A stretch of DNA of 64,000 bases from Flavobacterium subsaxonicum WB 4.1-42 = DSM 21790 (GCF_000422725.1 NZ_KE383910.1:295887-359886); one strand, 5' to 3'. Numbered from the stretch's first letter, positions 40,156-48,402 are shown. The notes: generated from the sequence alone by a model not told the origin. Translations and numbers: made by a program.

Positions 40156-42042
40156 ATGAGAACATTTTTAGCAATTGCAGTACTCTCTGCAACCGGACTT
40201 TTTGCTCAAAAAAACCCAAATGCGGGGTATTGGCAGCAGCATGTAGATTATAAAATGGAGGTATCTATGGATGTAAAAACCTATAAATACACCGGTACGC
40301 AACAATTAAAGTACGTTAATAATTCGCCCGACACGCTTAGGCGCGTTTATTACCACCTGTACAACAACGCTTTCCAGCCGGGCAGCGAAATGGATGCCCG
40401 CCTGCAGGCCATTGCCGACCCAGATAAGCGCATGGTTAAAAGCTTTAAAACTGCCGATAAAACGGTTAACGAAAGCCGTATAGCCCCCCTTAAACCTAAC
40501 GAAATTGGTTACCTTAAAATAAACAACTTTAAGCAGGATGGCGTTGCCGCTAAAAACGAGGTAGCGGGTACTATTTTAGAGGTTCAGCTGGCACAGCCCA
40601 TACTTCCGGGGCAGTCTACCACTTTTACGCTCGATTTTGAGGGCCAGGTGCCGTTGCAAATTCGCCGTAGCGGAAGAAATTCTGAAGAGGGTGTGGCACT
40701 GAGCATGACGCAGTGGTATCCTAAGCTGGCCGAATATGATTTTGAAGGCTGGCATGCCGACCCTTACATTGGCCGTGAGTTTCATGGCGTGTGGGGCGAC
40801 TTTGATGTAAAAATCACTATCGATAAAAATTACACTATTGGTGGTAGCGGTTACCTTCAAAACAAAAACGAAATTGGAAAAGGCTATGAAGATGAGGGTG
40901 TTGAGGTTAAGATACCTAAAAAAGCAAAAACTCTTACCTGGCATTTTGTAGCGCCTATGGTGCACGATTTTGCATGGGGTGCTGATAATAATTACATTCA
41001 CGATAAAATAGACGGCCCTAACAATGTAGAGCTGCACTTTTTTTACAAGAACAATCCGCAGTATGTAGAAGGCTGGAGAAAAATGCAGCCCAAAGTGGCC
41101 GAGCTATTGGAGTTTTACGATAAAAATGTGGGTCAGTACCCATACAAGCAATACAGCGTTGTACAGGGTGGCGATGGTGGTATGGAGTATGCTATGTGTA
41201 CCCTTATTACGGGCAACCGCAGCTATGGCAGCCTTGTGGGTGTTACAGCGCATGAGTTTGCACACTCGTGGTTTCAGCATATTTTAGCGAGCAACGAGAG
41301 CAAGCACGAGTGGATGGACGAGGGCTTTACCAGCTATATATCAGACCTTGCCATGCTGGCCGTTATGCCAAATCCTAAAAAAGAACAGCAAACCAACCCG
41401 TTTGCCGATGCTTATGCCAACTACTATTATTTAGTTAAAAGCGGTAAAGAGCAGCCCCTTACTACGCACGCCGACCGTTTTGAGCTTAACGTGGCGTACG
41501 GAATTTCTGCTTACAGCAAAGGCGAAATGTTCCTGGCACAGTTGGGCTATTTAATTGGCGAAGACAACCTTGCCAAAACGCTTAAGCGCTATTATGCTGA
41601 TTACAAGTTTACGCACCCAACCCCTAACGATATTAAGCGTACCGCCGAAAAAGTGAGTGGTGCCGAATTAGACTGGTATTTAACCGACTGGTGCCAGACT
41701 ACCAATACTATAGATTACGGTATTAAAGAGGTTACCGAAGATGGCGGCAAGGCTAAGATTACGCTTCAGCGTATTGGCCGCATGCCAATGCCTATTGAGC
41801 TTATGGTGGTTTATGATGATAACACGCAGGAGAGTTTTTACATTCCATTGGAAATGATGCGATACACAAAATCCAATCCGTATCCTAACAGTAAAAGAAC
41901 GGTTTTAAAAGACTGGGACTGGGGTCATCCTACTTATAGCTTTACTATAGATAAGGCAAAAACGGCTGTAAAGGTTATTGTAATAGATCCGTCTGAAATT
42001 ATGGCCGATGTAAATAAGGATAACAATATGTATACGAAGTAG
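40156..42042 (+). CDS. M1-family zinc metallopeptidase (aminopeptidase)
   Basis: 628 residues. Signal peptide MRTFLAIAVLSATGLFAQ. The N-terminal beta domain has VDYKMEVSMDVKTYKYTGTQ. The catalytic domain has the exopeptidase motif GGMEYAM (about residue 350) and zinc site TAHEFAHSWFQH followed by HEWMDEGFTSY (HExxH plus the downstream Glu). A C-terminal helical region contains WYLTDWCQTTNTIDY. It would remove N-terminal residues from peptides in the periplasm or outside the cell. Its start overlaps no supported gene. An octamer array begins within its stop codon and a terminator lies about 95 bp on. Confidence 0.93.
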   Translation: MRTFLAIAVLSATGLFAQKNPNAGYWQQHVDYKMEVSMDVKTYKYTGTQQLKYVNNSPDTLRRVYYHLYNNAFQPGSEMDARLQAIADPDKRMVKSFKTADKTVNESRIAPLKPNEIGYLKINNFKQDGVAAKNEVAGTILEVQLAQPILPGQSTTFTLDFEGQVPLQIRRSGRNSEEGVALSMTQWYPKLAEYDFEGWHADPYIGREFHGVWGDFDVKITIDKNYTIGGSGYLQNKNEIGKGYEDEGVEVKIPKKAKTLTWHFVAPMVHDFAWGADNNYIHDKIDGPNNVELHFFYKNNPQYVEGWRKMQPKVAELLEFYDKNVGQYPYKQYSVVQGGDGGMEYAMCTLITGNRSYGSLVGVTAHEFAHSWFQHILASNESKHEWMDEGFTSYISDLAMLAVMPNPKKEQQTNPFADAYANYYYLVKSGKEQPLTTHADRFELNVAYGISAYSKGEMFLAQLGYLIGEDNLAKTLKRYYADYKFTHPTPNDIKRTAEKVSGAELDWYLTDWCQTTNTIDYGIKEVTEDGGKAKITLQRIGRMPMPIELMVVYDDNTQESFYIPLEMMRYTKSNPYPNSKRTVLKDWDWGHPTYSFTIDKAKTAVKVIVIDPSEIMADVNKDNNMYTK

Positions 42043-42096
42043 TTGCAGAGTTTGAAAGTTACAAAGTCGCGAAGTATCTGAGTATCTGAGTATCTG
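42041..42096. repeat. Octamer array starting inside the M1 peptidase stop codon
   Basis: Seven units in exact 8-bp register: AGTTGCAG, AGTTTGAA, AGTTACAA, AGTCGCGA, then AGTATCTG three times. The first AG belongs to the TAG stop. Same unit type as the arrays at 11638 and 11829. Confidence 0.85.
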
Positions 42097-42136
42097 AGAT
42101 CATCTAAATAACTACGTAAGTTACTAAAATAGCAAA

Positions 42137-42166
42137 AGCGGCACCGGTTGAGGGTGCCGCTTTTTT
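42137..42166 (+). terminator. Terminator of the M1 peptidase gene
   Basis: AGCGGCACC (42137-42145), loop, GGTGCCGCT (42153-42161), then TTTTT. Confidence 0.9.
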
Positions 42167-42191
42167 ATTGGAAATAAATGGTTGAATACGC

Positions 42192-42228
42192 TTAAAAAAA
42201 ACCTCTGACTGTTGCCGTCAGAGGTTTT
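42192..42228. terminator. Terminator of the small Thr/Ala-rich gene (bidirectional)
   Basis: AAAACCTCTGAC (42198-42209), 7-base loop, GTCAGAGGTTTT (42217-42228). On the minus strand it is followed by a long T-run, suiting the gene ending at 42294. Confidence 0.8.
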
Positions 42229-42293
42229 AAAACAGGTAAAATAGATAAAAAGGCCTGTTTTGTCATCATTGCTATATGATAGACGCTAAAAAA

Positions 42294-42575
42294 CTATTTA
42301 GATTTTTTAGCTGGGTCAGCTTTTTTGGCTGCACTCTGAGTCTCTGTTTTAGTAGCCTCAGTAGTGGTAGTGGTAGATTTCTCTGCCGGCTTAGTTGCCG
42401 CCGCCGGAGTTTGTGTTTGTGTGCTTGTACTGGTTGTTGTGATTGCAGCAGGTACTGGTTTACTAACTTCGGTAGTCTTAGTTGTAGTAGTTGGTGCTGT
42501 TTTAGCTGGTTCCTGTGCTTGTGCTGTTGCTAAAACTCCTGTTAGCATAAGTGCGCTTAAAATTAACTTTTTCAT
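42294..42575 (-). CDS. Small secreted Thr/Ala/Lys/Pro-rich protein
   Basis: 93 residues. Signal peptide MKKLILSALMLTGVLATAQA, then about 70 residues made almost only of Thr, Ala, Pro, Lys, Ser, Glu and Gln (PTTTTKTTEVSKPVPAAI; STTTTTEATKTETQSAAKKA). No domain or cysteine. The composition suggests an extended, possibly wall-binding or O-glycosylated periplasmic protein; Bacteroidota O-glycosylation uses D-S/T-type sites, but only one Asp is present, so that is speculative. It has its own terminator. Long frames on the plus strand here are mirror images of the repetitive codons. Confidence 0.7.
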   Translation of the reverse strand: MKKLILSALMLTGVLATAQAQEPAKTAPTTTTKTTEVSKPVPAAITTTSTSTQTQTPAAATKPAEKSTTTTTEATKTETQSAAKKADPAKKSK

Positions 42576-43023
42576 GTTGTATTATTTAGTGTGTGTGATT
42601 GTGTGATATAGGTTTAAATCATCGTTTCTACATTAGATAAGGCAAGTTTAGTGCCTAAACTAAAAGGTGCCATGATAATGCTATATCTGTTGCATATAAT
42701 ACATCTGATATATAGTTAGTTATGATTTATTTTTGGTATTAATGCCAAAAAAAATAGGCACCATAATTTTGTGGCGATTTGTAGAAACCTGTGTATTTTT
42801 TGGGGAAATAAGTGGGAAGTATGCAGTTTATAGTCGCAGTACAGTCGCAGTATTGAGTTTGCAGAGCAAACAGGTATGTTTGCGCTTGATACGTTTATTG
42901 ATATTTATAGATTGCCGTGCCATTGCATTTCGCAAAGGCATGCCTAATAATAGAAACGCTTATTGTGGGAGACGGGGAGGCGTTAAGGTTATAAACTGAA
43001 AACTTAGAACCGTAAACTTAAAG
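42576..43023. other. Intergenic region, mostly featureless, with a short AGT-phased stretch
   Basis: About 450 bp. AGT recurs about every 5-7 bp at 42811-42858 (AAGTATGC, AGTTTAT, AGTCGC), a ragged relative of the short-period arrays. A plus-strand frame at 42733-42999 lacks homology, a start site and normal composition and is not called. The promoter of the gene starting at 42575 should lie here but was not found. Confidence 0.5.
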
Positions 43024-43716
43024 CTATATCATGGCATTTATCCTAATACTGCCTTTAACCAGTGCAAGGGCGCGTATAGATGATAGTGCCACATCTTTAT
43101 CCTGGTGGCGCGGGTTCTCGCTTACCAGTTTTACATAGTCTACCGTATCAGATTTGTGGATGTATTTTACCGTAATGTATTCTTCGCCACCCATATCAAT
43201 ACCTAAAAGGTACATTTCGCCCCAAAAAATGTTGTTTGTAACATCGTCTATAATCTTGTACATAACAATGTCGCCACTTTTAAGTAGTGGCTGCATACTG
43301 TCGCCGCTTACATACAAGGCGCCATCGCATTTGGGCAGGTGGGGTATCGATATATGGTCAATCGGCTGCATGGCCTTGCTGTTGCCAAACAGTGGCACTA
43401 TCCCGGCAAAGGCCTCAAGGTCGTATAACGGTATTTGCTGGCTCTCTACGGTAGTATCTGTCTTAAGGCGGTATGTTTGTATGCCCGGTGTGCTTTTTGC
43501 GGCGTTAACCAGCATTTCGCCGTGGCCGGTAAGCAGCCATGCAGGGTTAATGTCAGGATACAGCGTTAGTATCTTTTCCAGCACATTGCTGCCAATGCTT
43601 TTGCCGTCTTTAACCGCTTTAGAAATACTGCCACGGCTGGCGCCCAGGCTGTTTTCGAAAGCATAATAACTTATATTCTTGGTTTCCAGATACTTACCCA
43701 CACGCAAAGATACCAT
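43024..43716 (-). CDS. S24-family transcriptional regulator (HTH plus LexA/CI-like peptidase)
   Basis: 230 residues. An N-terminal HTH spans about residues 1-65 (FENSLGASRGSISKAVKDGK, then INPAWLLTGHGEML, a stretch common in Bacteroidota XRE-type regulators). A C-terminal S24 domain has ALYVSGDSMQPLLKSGDIVM (catalytic Ser) and EEYITVKYIHKSD (catalytic Lys). A possible self-cleavage Ala-Gly occurs in LEAFAGIVPL. It may be a repressor that cuts itself during DNA damage or a regulator using S24 only as dimer domain. No phage genes surround it, so a prophage origin is not supported. Confidence 0.85.
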   Translation of the reverse strand: MVSLRVGKYLETKNISYYAFENSLGASRGSISKAVKDGKSIGSNVLEKILTLYPDINPAWLLTGHGEMLVNAAKSTPGIQTYRLKTDTTVESQQIPLYDLEAFAGIVPLFGNSKAMQPIDHISIPHLPKCDGALYVSGDSMQPLLKSGDIVMYKIIDDVTNNIFWGEMYLLGIDMGGEEYITVKYIHKSDTVDYVKLVSENPRHQDKDVALSSIRALALVKGSIRINAMI

Positions 43717-43776
43717 ACGTAATTATTTTCCGCTAAGGTAAGAAAATAATCATCACACAGATGTGTTTATAAAACA

Positions 43777-43804
43777 AAAATGCTGCACAACCGTGCAGCA
43801 TTTT
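43777..43804. terminator. Bidirectional terminator after the DUF3078 gene
   Basis: AAAATGCTGCAC, AACC loop, GTGCAGCATTTT: a near-perfect 12-bp stem with A/T ends on both sides, 22 bp past the DUF3078 stop codon. Confidence 0.85.
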
Positions 43805-43825
43805 AGTATTGATTATCTATTTTGT

Positions 43826-44719
43826 TTAAAAACCGTAGTTAGCCGCTACACCAAATACCTGGCGCACCTGGAAACCCCTAAAGGCATTATCATCATAAAT
43901 GGTCTGGAACATAAGGTTGGTGGTTAGGTAACGGTTAATCTTCATAACTATATTAAGCTGGTAGTCAATATCCACGTTTTGCGGATCTTCCAGATAGTTA
44001 GAATACAGGTTTAAGATGTTTTCGAAAGTAACATTGGCAATAACATCCAGTTTATAGTACATAGAGGCATTAAAACCAAGCTCGTATCGCATGGCCTCGC
44101 CTTCTTTAACACCAAAATAGGCTTCATCTGGCAGGGTAAAATTCTTATCTACAAAGGTAAATTTAGAAGTTACAGGCGACAGGTTAATCTTTAAATTATC
44201 ATCGCGCTTGTACAGCATACCCACACCCGCAAGTAAATATCCGGGAGACAGAAAGCTGGTGTACTCATCGCGCCTTTCGGTGCCGTTCTCGTCGTTAGTA
44301 TAATTGTAACCTTTGGTAAATTGTGTCTTAAAATTGGCGAAGGCGGAGTAGTACCAGCGCTCGCTTATCTGCCTGCCTAAAAGCGAATTTAGTTCCAGGC
44401 GGTCATCGGTCTTTTTGGCAAAAGAACTGGTTCGTGTCTTTACGATACCGTAAGAGGCAATAACCTTGTTATCCCAGGCCCAAACGCCTTTTTTATAATT
44501 AAAATCGTAGTTAAAACCTAAGTTACCCGATATGTTGTTTTCTCCACCCGCAACCCAGTTATCAAAGGTTGACTGGTTAAAAAGTAACGATGCATTTCCT
44601 TTTTTTGTCCACGGGCCAATGGTGTCGTTATCGGCTTTTGCAGGGGTTGTAATGGTGTCTTGCGCTTTGAGGGTTAAAACGCAGCCAAGTGCTAAAAGTA
44701 TAAGTAATTTCTTCCTCAT
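43826..44719 (-). CDS. DUF3078 protein (outer-membrane beta-barrel-like)
   Basis: 297 residues. Signal peptide MRKKLLILLALGCVLTLKAQ. The DUF3078 opening WTKKGNASLLFNQSTFDNWV followed by AGGENNISGNLGFNYDFNYK is clear. The remainder is alternating beta strands ending in aromatic residues (RYLTTNLMFQTIYDDNAF) with terminal NYGF, consistent with an outer-membrane barrel. Function unknown. It follows the sufS/sufE/sufT/DUF2480 group, a gene order I recall from other Flavobacteria, but has its own promoter. Confidence 0.85.
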   Translation of the reverse strand: MRKKLLILLALGCVLTLKAQDTITTPAKADNDTIGPWTKKGNASLLFNQSTFDNWVAGGENNISGNLGFNYDFNYKKGVWAWDNKVIASYGIVKTRTSSFAKKTDDRLELNSLLGRQISERWYYSAFANFKTQFTKGYNYTNDENGTERRDEYTSFLSPGYLLAGVGMLYKRDDNLKINLSPVTSKFTFVDKNFTLPDEAYFGVKEGEAMRYELGFNASMYYKLDVIANVTFENILNLYSNYLEDPQNVDIDYQLNIVMKINRYLTTNLMFQTIYDDNAFRGFQVRQVFGVAANYGF

Positions 44720-44737
44720 AATATTTGGGTTTAATTA

Positions 44738-44772
44738 CAAATATAGCCAAACATGCCCTAAACTCAGGCAAA
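44738..44772 (-). promoter_or_regulatory. DUF3078 promoter
   Basis: Minus strand: TTTTG (44772-44769 core), 23 bp spacer, TATATTTG (44745-44738), 18 bp before the ATG. It partly overlaps the 3' end of the DUF2480 gene spacer. Confidence 0.55.
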
Positions 44773-44787
44773 AGATACGTTAAAAGG

Positions 44788-45303
44788 CTATTTCTTTTTG
44801 AATAAAGGCACCGATGAACATGCCTCGCCAAACATAATACTGCGGGCAAAAGGCAGTAGTTTTTGGGTAGCAAGGGTATAGGCTTCCTGCGGAACCGGCT
44901 TGCGCGAACAGCCCTTAATTATAACCGGTTTGCCGGTATAGGTTTCGTAATCCAGGCTGTCTAATATTTCCTGGTAAATAAGTACATTAAGCTGCTCTAC
45001 CGACCCCTGAATTACTTTTTTAGCCACAGGGTGCAGGTAGGTAGTAACCAGCATATAGGCCCATGCGGGCACTATAGCATCTGTACTGCATTGCAGGGCC
45101 ACAAATTTGCCTGTGTACGGGCTCCAGTCGTAGTTTTTAAGCGTTTCGCGAAAATCTTTTTCACGCAAAACAAAACCTTCTAACAACCAGCCCGATATAT
45201 CTAAAGCCACGCGCTCGCCTTCGGGATAATAATCTTCAAGGTCAAACACCTGAAGGGCGCTATTGGCTACTTTATTTACTATTTCTAAATCTTCTGCTTC
45301 CAT
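44788..45303 (-). CDS. DUF2480 family protein
   Basis: 171 residues, cytosolic. VNKVANSALQVFDLEDYYPE then RVALDISGWLLEGFVLREKD and YDWSPYTGKFVALQCSTDAI with VPAWAYMLVT are typical of DUF2480, a Bacteroidota family of unknown function that tends to lie near suf genes. VIIKGCSRKPVPQEAYTLAT near the C-terminus carries a conserved Cys. The association with Fe-S genes suggests a role near cluster assembly, but there is no direct evidence. It is separated from the sufT-like gene by a 324-bp repeat-filled gap. Confidence 0.85.
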   Translation of the reverse strand: MEAEDLEIVNKVANSALQVFDLEDYYPEGERVALDISGWLLEGFVLREKDFRETLKNYDWSPYTGKFVALQCSTDAIVPAWAYMLVTTYLHPVAKKVIQGSVEQLNVLIYQEILDSLDYETYTGKPVIIKGCSRKPVPQEAYTLATQKLLPFARSIMFGEACSSVPLFKKK

Positions 45304-45627
45304 TTTTGTTTCCTTTTAAAGGTTACTTGTGCGGTGCTGTTTTCGCTGTGTCTGGCATTCCCCTCCTTTGGAGAGCTGGCTAAAAGCCGGGGTGTTATTT
45401 CTTTAAGGAGGGAACCACCCCATCCTACGGGCTTCCCTCCAGAGGAGGGTACTGCCACGATCGCTACTAAGCGTGAGATTACTTCGTCTATTCGGGCAAG
45501 CCCTCGGGCGCTACGGTCGTGCCTCCCTCGCAATGAAAAAAGTCACGTTAAGTGTAGCTCCCAACAACCATCAACTAACAACCAACAACCCAACTGCCTA
45601 CTGCGACTGAACACTGTAAACTTGCAG
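45304..45627. repeat. Repeat-filled gap between the sufT-like and DUF2480 genes
   Basis: Contains a copy of the CCCCTCCTTTGGAG element with AAGCCGGGGTG (45359-45400), partly complementary CCCTCCAGAGGAGGG (45436-45450), a GTGAGATTACTTCGTC ... CCTCGCAATGA element (45472-45537), and a 7-bp-period array of CAACAACC/ACTGNNN units (45561-45625). No gene is supported. Confidence 0.65.
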
Positions 45628-45951
45628 CTACAGCATCCCCAGTTCCAGTTTGGCTTCTTCGCTCATAAGGTCGCGGGTCCACGGCGGGTCGAAGGTAATT
45701 TCTACCTCGGCATCTTTAACGCCATCAATTTTTTTGACTTTATCAGTCACTTCCTGCGGTAAACTTTCGGCTACCGGGCAGTTAGGCGATGTAAGTGTCA
45801 TTAATATTTTAACCTCATGATCGGTATTAACCATAACGTCATAAATAAGGCCAAGCTCATATATATCAACCGGAATTTCGGGGTCGTAAATGCCCTTAAG
45901 TACTTTTACAATCTCTTCGCCCAGTTGTGCTGTATCAATTTCGTGTTCCAT
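45628..45951 (-). CDS. SufT-like MIP18/DUF59 family Fe-S assembly protein
   Basis: 107 residues. The DUF59 signature is clear: VLKGIYDPEIPVDIYELGLI, then KILMTLTSPNCPVAESLPQE with the conserved Cys, and DAEVEITFDPPWTRDLMSEE. Such proteins (PaaD/SufT/MIP18) help maturation of Fe-S enzymes. It follows sufE by 14 bp in the same direction, a strong functional context. The symbol sufT is often used, but the exact subgroup is not certain. Confidence 0.9.
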   Translation of the reverse strand: MEHEIDTAQLGEEIVKVLKGIYDPEIPVDIYELGLIYDVMVNTDHEVKILMTLTSPNCPVAESLPQEVTDKVKKIDGVKDAEVEITFDPPWTRDLMSEEAKLELGML

Positions 45952-45965
45952 AATCGTATTAATTT

Positions 45966-46379
45966 TTAGGCGCTATAGGCCAGTGCATACATTTTAATTT
46001 GTTTTATCATACTAACAAGGCCGTTGGCACGTGTGGCAGATAAATGTTCTTTAAGCCCAATATCGTCAATAAACTTGGTGTCGGCCTCTAAAATAGCCTC
46101 GGGCTTTTGGTTAGAGAAAACGCGAATCATAATGGCAATAAGGCCTTTGGTAAGAATGGCATCACTATCGGCCGTAAAAATCACGTTGCCGTCTTTTTTA
46201 TCGGCGTGAAGCCACACTTTACTCTGGCAGCCCTTAATAATATTGCTGTCGGTTTTGTATTGCTCATCAATCAGCGGCAGCGATTTGCCCAGATCAATAA
46301 CATACTGGTAACGCTCATCCCACTCATCAAACATCGAGAATTCATCAATAATCTCGTCTTGTATCGTTTTAATTTCCAT
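45966..46379 (-). CDS. sufE: SufE-family sulfur acceptor
   Basis: 137 residues. The active-site segment NIIKGCQSKVWLHA holds the sulfur-accepting Cys (about residue 51). LPLIDEQYKTDSN precedes it and LIAIMIRVFSNQKPEAIL and HLSATRANGLVSMIKQIK follow, all family features. SufE takes persulfide sulfur from SufS and passes it to SufB. The neighbouring sufS and sufT-like genes confirm the role. It is separated from sufS by a small lipoprotein gene. Confidence 0.95.
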   Translation of the reverse strand: MEIKTIQDEIIDEFSMFDEWDERYQYVIDLGKSLPLIDEQYKTDSNIIKGCQSKVWLHADKKDGNVIFTADSDAILTKGLIAIMIRVFSNQKPEAILEADTKFIDDIGLKEHLSATRANGLVSMIKQIKMYALAYSA

Positions 46380-46393
46380 GTCTTTATTTCTCC

Positions 46394-46855
46394 TTATTTC
46401 AGGTCAGATAACGCAAGTATTTTATCCGTTAGGTCTTTAACTTCAGCTGGCGGGTTGCCGTGGTCAAACGTTGGGGTTTGGTAGGCCGTACCCTGTGTAA
46501 TAATTTGCAGGGTTGCACCAAGGGCACCGTCAAACTGATGTTTTTTGCTTGGTACTTCCACGTTGGGTAAGTTTTGCAGGTTAATTTTTTTAAGCATGGC
46601 TAAAAGCGTGTTCCAGTCGGCACTGCTAAGTTTTTTCGCGGTAGCACCCTGCATATCCCTGCCGGTAGCACTTATAATGCTGTCCTGCTTAACAATAACT
46701 TTTTTAAACGACCCACGTGTTATGGCAGAGTACTCAAAAGAAACGTAAGATGTTTCTTTTTGGGTAGCATTGTTTGCCGCTGCCCCTGTTTTGGTGGTTG
46801 AACATCCTGTTGCCATAAGCACGGTAATAATTACAAGCGATAGTATCTTTTTCAT
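46394..46855 (-). CDS. Small hypothetical lipoprotein within the suf cluster
   Basis: 153 residues. Lipobox in MKKILSLVIITVLMATGCST. The body has SYVSFEYSAITRGSFKKVIV, SSADWNTLLAMLKKINLQNL and PTFDHGNPPAEVKDLTDKIL, a pattern seen in unnamed Bacteroidota lipoproteins. No domain assigned. It lies 14 bp before sufE and about 107 bp after sufS, in the same direction, so it is likely co-transcribed. A link to Fe-S work is not evident for an exported protein. Confidence 0.7.
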   Translation of the reverse strand: MKKILSLVIITVLMATGCSTTKTGAAANNATQKETSYVSFEYSAITRGSFKKVIVKQDSIISATGRDMQGATAKKLSSADWNTLLAMLKKINLQNLPNVEVPSKKHQFDGALGATLQIITQGTAYQTPTFDHGNPPAEVKDLTDKILALSDLK

Positions 46856-46867
46856 ATTGTTTTGTTT

Positions 46868-46908
46868 GACCTCACCCCCAACCCCTCTCCAAAGGAGAGG
46901 GGAGGAGC
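46868..46908. repeat. CCCCTCTCCAAAGGAGAGGGG palindromic element
   Basis: CACCCCCAACCCCTCTCC AAAGGAGAGGGGAGGAG lies between sufS and the lipoprotein gene. The core is a perfect 9-bp inverted repeat around AAA-type centre. Same family as 14306-14427 and 45359-45400. Confidence 0.65.
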
Positions 46909-46962
46909 TACACGTTATTTAATAGTGGCGTTTGCCATTAGGATAAAATTACAATTTTTTTA

Positions 46963-48177
46963 TTAGCTAAGCATGCGCTGTGCTTTAAGAACTGCCGTTA
47001 CAAGGGCATCTATCTCTTCTTTAGTGTTGTAAAAGGCAAACGACGCCCTAACCGTGCCGGGAACGCCAAACGCATCCATAACCGGTTGTGTACAGTGGTG
47101 GCCCGTGCGCACGGCAATGCCCATCTTATCTACAATAGAACCTACATCGTAAGGGTGGATGCCCTGCAAGTTGAATGATATTACCGATGTTTTATGTGCT
47201 GCGGTGCCTATTAGCGTTAGCCCGTCTATTTCCTGTAATTTTTGTATGCCGTATACTAAAAGTTCCTGCTCGTAGGCCTGTATGGCATCAAAACCAATAC
47301 CGTTAAGATAGTCTATGGCCGTGCCCAATACAATACCACCGGCAATGTGCGGGGTACCGGCCTCAAATTTATGGGGCAGGTCGGCATACGTGGTTTTGGC
47401 AAAGGTAACTTCCTTAATCATCTCACCACCACCCTGGTAAGGGGGCAGTTTGTTAAGCCACTCTTCTTTACCGTATAAAATACCGGTGCCGGTAGGGCCA
47501 CAGGTTTTATGGCCGCTAAACGCATAAAAGTCGCAATCCAACGCCTGAACGTCGAATTTTAAATGCGGGGCTGCCTGTGCGCCATCAATTAAAACGGCAG
47601 CGCCAACTGCATGGGCTTTTTGTATTATGAACTCAATGGGGTTAATAGTACCCAGTGAGTTAGAGATATGGTTAACGGCAACAATTTTTGTTTTTTCGGA
47701 CAGCAGTTTTTCAAACTCCTCCATAATAAGTTCGCCCTTATCGTTCAGGGGTATAACGGTAAGGCTTGCGCCTGTGCGTTCGCAAAGCATTTGCCACGGC
47801 ACAATGTTGCTGTGGTGCTCCAGGGCCGATACCATAACCTCGTCTCCCGCCTTTACAAATGCACTAAAGCCGCTTGCCACAAGGTTAATACCGTGTGTGG
47901 TGCCGCTTGTAAACAGCACTTCGTGGGCATGCTTGGCGTTAATGTGCTTTTGTATGGTTTGGCGCGAAACTTCGTAAGCATCGGTAGCCAGCTGGCTCAG
48001 CGCATGCACCCCGCGATGAATGTTGGCGTTTATGGTGCTGTAGTAATTGCTTATGGCATCTATAACCACCTGTGGCTTTTGCGATGTTGCAGCATTATCA
48101 AAATACACCAGGGGTTTACCGTTAACGGTTTGGGTAAGTATGGGGAAATTAGCCCTAATGGCTTGTATATCTAACAT
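46963..48177 (-). CDS. sufS: Cysteine desulfurase SufS
   Basis: 404 residues from the ATG at 48177, preceded by AAAGGAG (an SD-like site) eight bases upstream; longer frames lack homology. Motifs: PLVYFDNAATSQKPQVVIDA, NIHRGVHALSQLATDAYE, FTSGTTHGINLVASG, LEHHSNIVPWQ, DGAQAAPHLKFDVQ, the PLP lysine in YAFSGHKTCGPTGTG and the catalytic-Cys loop VRTGHHCTQPVMDAFG (SufS/group II type). It converts cysteine to alanine and leaves a persulfide for SufE. A TAACTTTG box lies 56 bp upstream. Confidence 0.96.
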   Translation of the reverse strand: MLDIQAIRANFPILTQTVNGKPLVYFDNAATSQKPQVVIDAISNYYSTINANIHRGVHALSQLATDAYEVSRQTIQKHINAKHAHEVLFTSGTTHGINLVASGFSAFVKAGDEVMVSALEHHSNIVPWQMLCERTGASLTVIPLNDKGELIMEEFEKLLSEKTKIVAVNHISNSLGTINPIEFIIQKAHAVGAAVLIDGAQAAPHLKFDVQALDCDFYAFSGHKTCGPTGTGILYGKEEWLNKLPPYQGGGEMIKEVTFAKTTYADLPHKFEAGTPHIAGGIVLGTAIDYLNGIGFDAIQAYEQELLVYGIQKLQEIDGLTLIGTAAHKTSVISFNLQGIHPYDVGSIVDKMGIAVRTGHHCTQPVMDAFGVPGTVRASFAFYNTKEEIDALVTAVLKAQRMLS

Positions 48178-48233
48178 TTGTAAATCTCCTTTGTTTATTA
48201 GTGTGTTATACATAAAGTATACCAATTACTATG

Positions 48234-48241
48234 CAAAGTTA
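48234..48241 (-). promoter_or_regulatory. sufS -7 box TAACTTTG
   Basis: Matches TAnnTTTG on the minus strand, with the start codon 56 bp downstream. No clear -33 TTG. A small ATAC-ATAA-AGTAT palindrome lies in the leader. Confidence 0.4.
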
Positions 48242-48402
48242 CGGCATGTTTTTTTAAAACAGTATTTTTTAGGAGTATTTAAGAGAGTGGGCTTATGCTC
48301 ACTCCAATTTATGGCCTCACCCACAACCGATGTCTACCGTAGATGCTATGACCTATCCATACTGCTCAGGGCTCCTGCCTTAGGTAGTAAACTAAATTTA
48401 TC

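Noticed and set aside
42733..42999. Plus-strand frame of 88 codons before the S24 regulator
   Set aside because: No family resemblance, no promoter box or ribosome site, and it crosses a ragged AGT-phased repeat.
43024..43716. Prophage immunity region marked by the CI-like S24 regulator
   Set aside because: No integrase, structural or lysis genes are nearby; neighbours are ordinary chromosomal genes.
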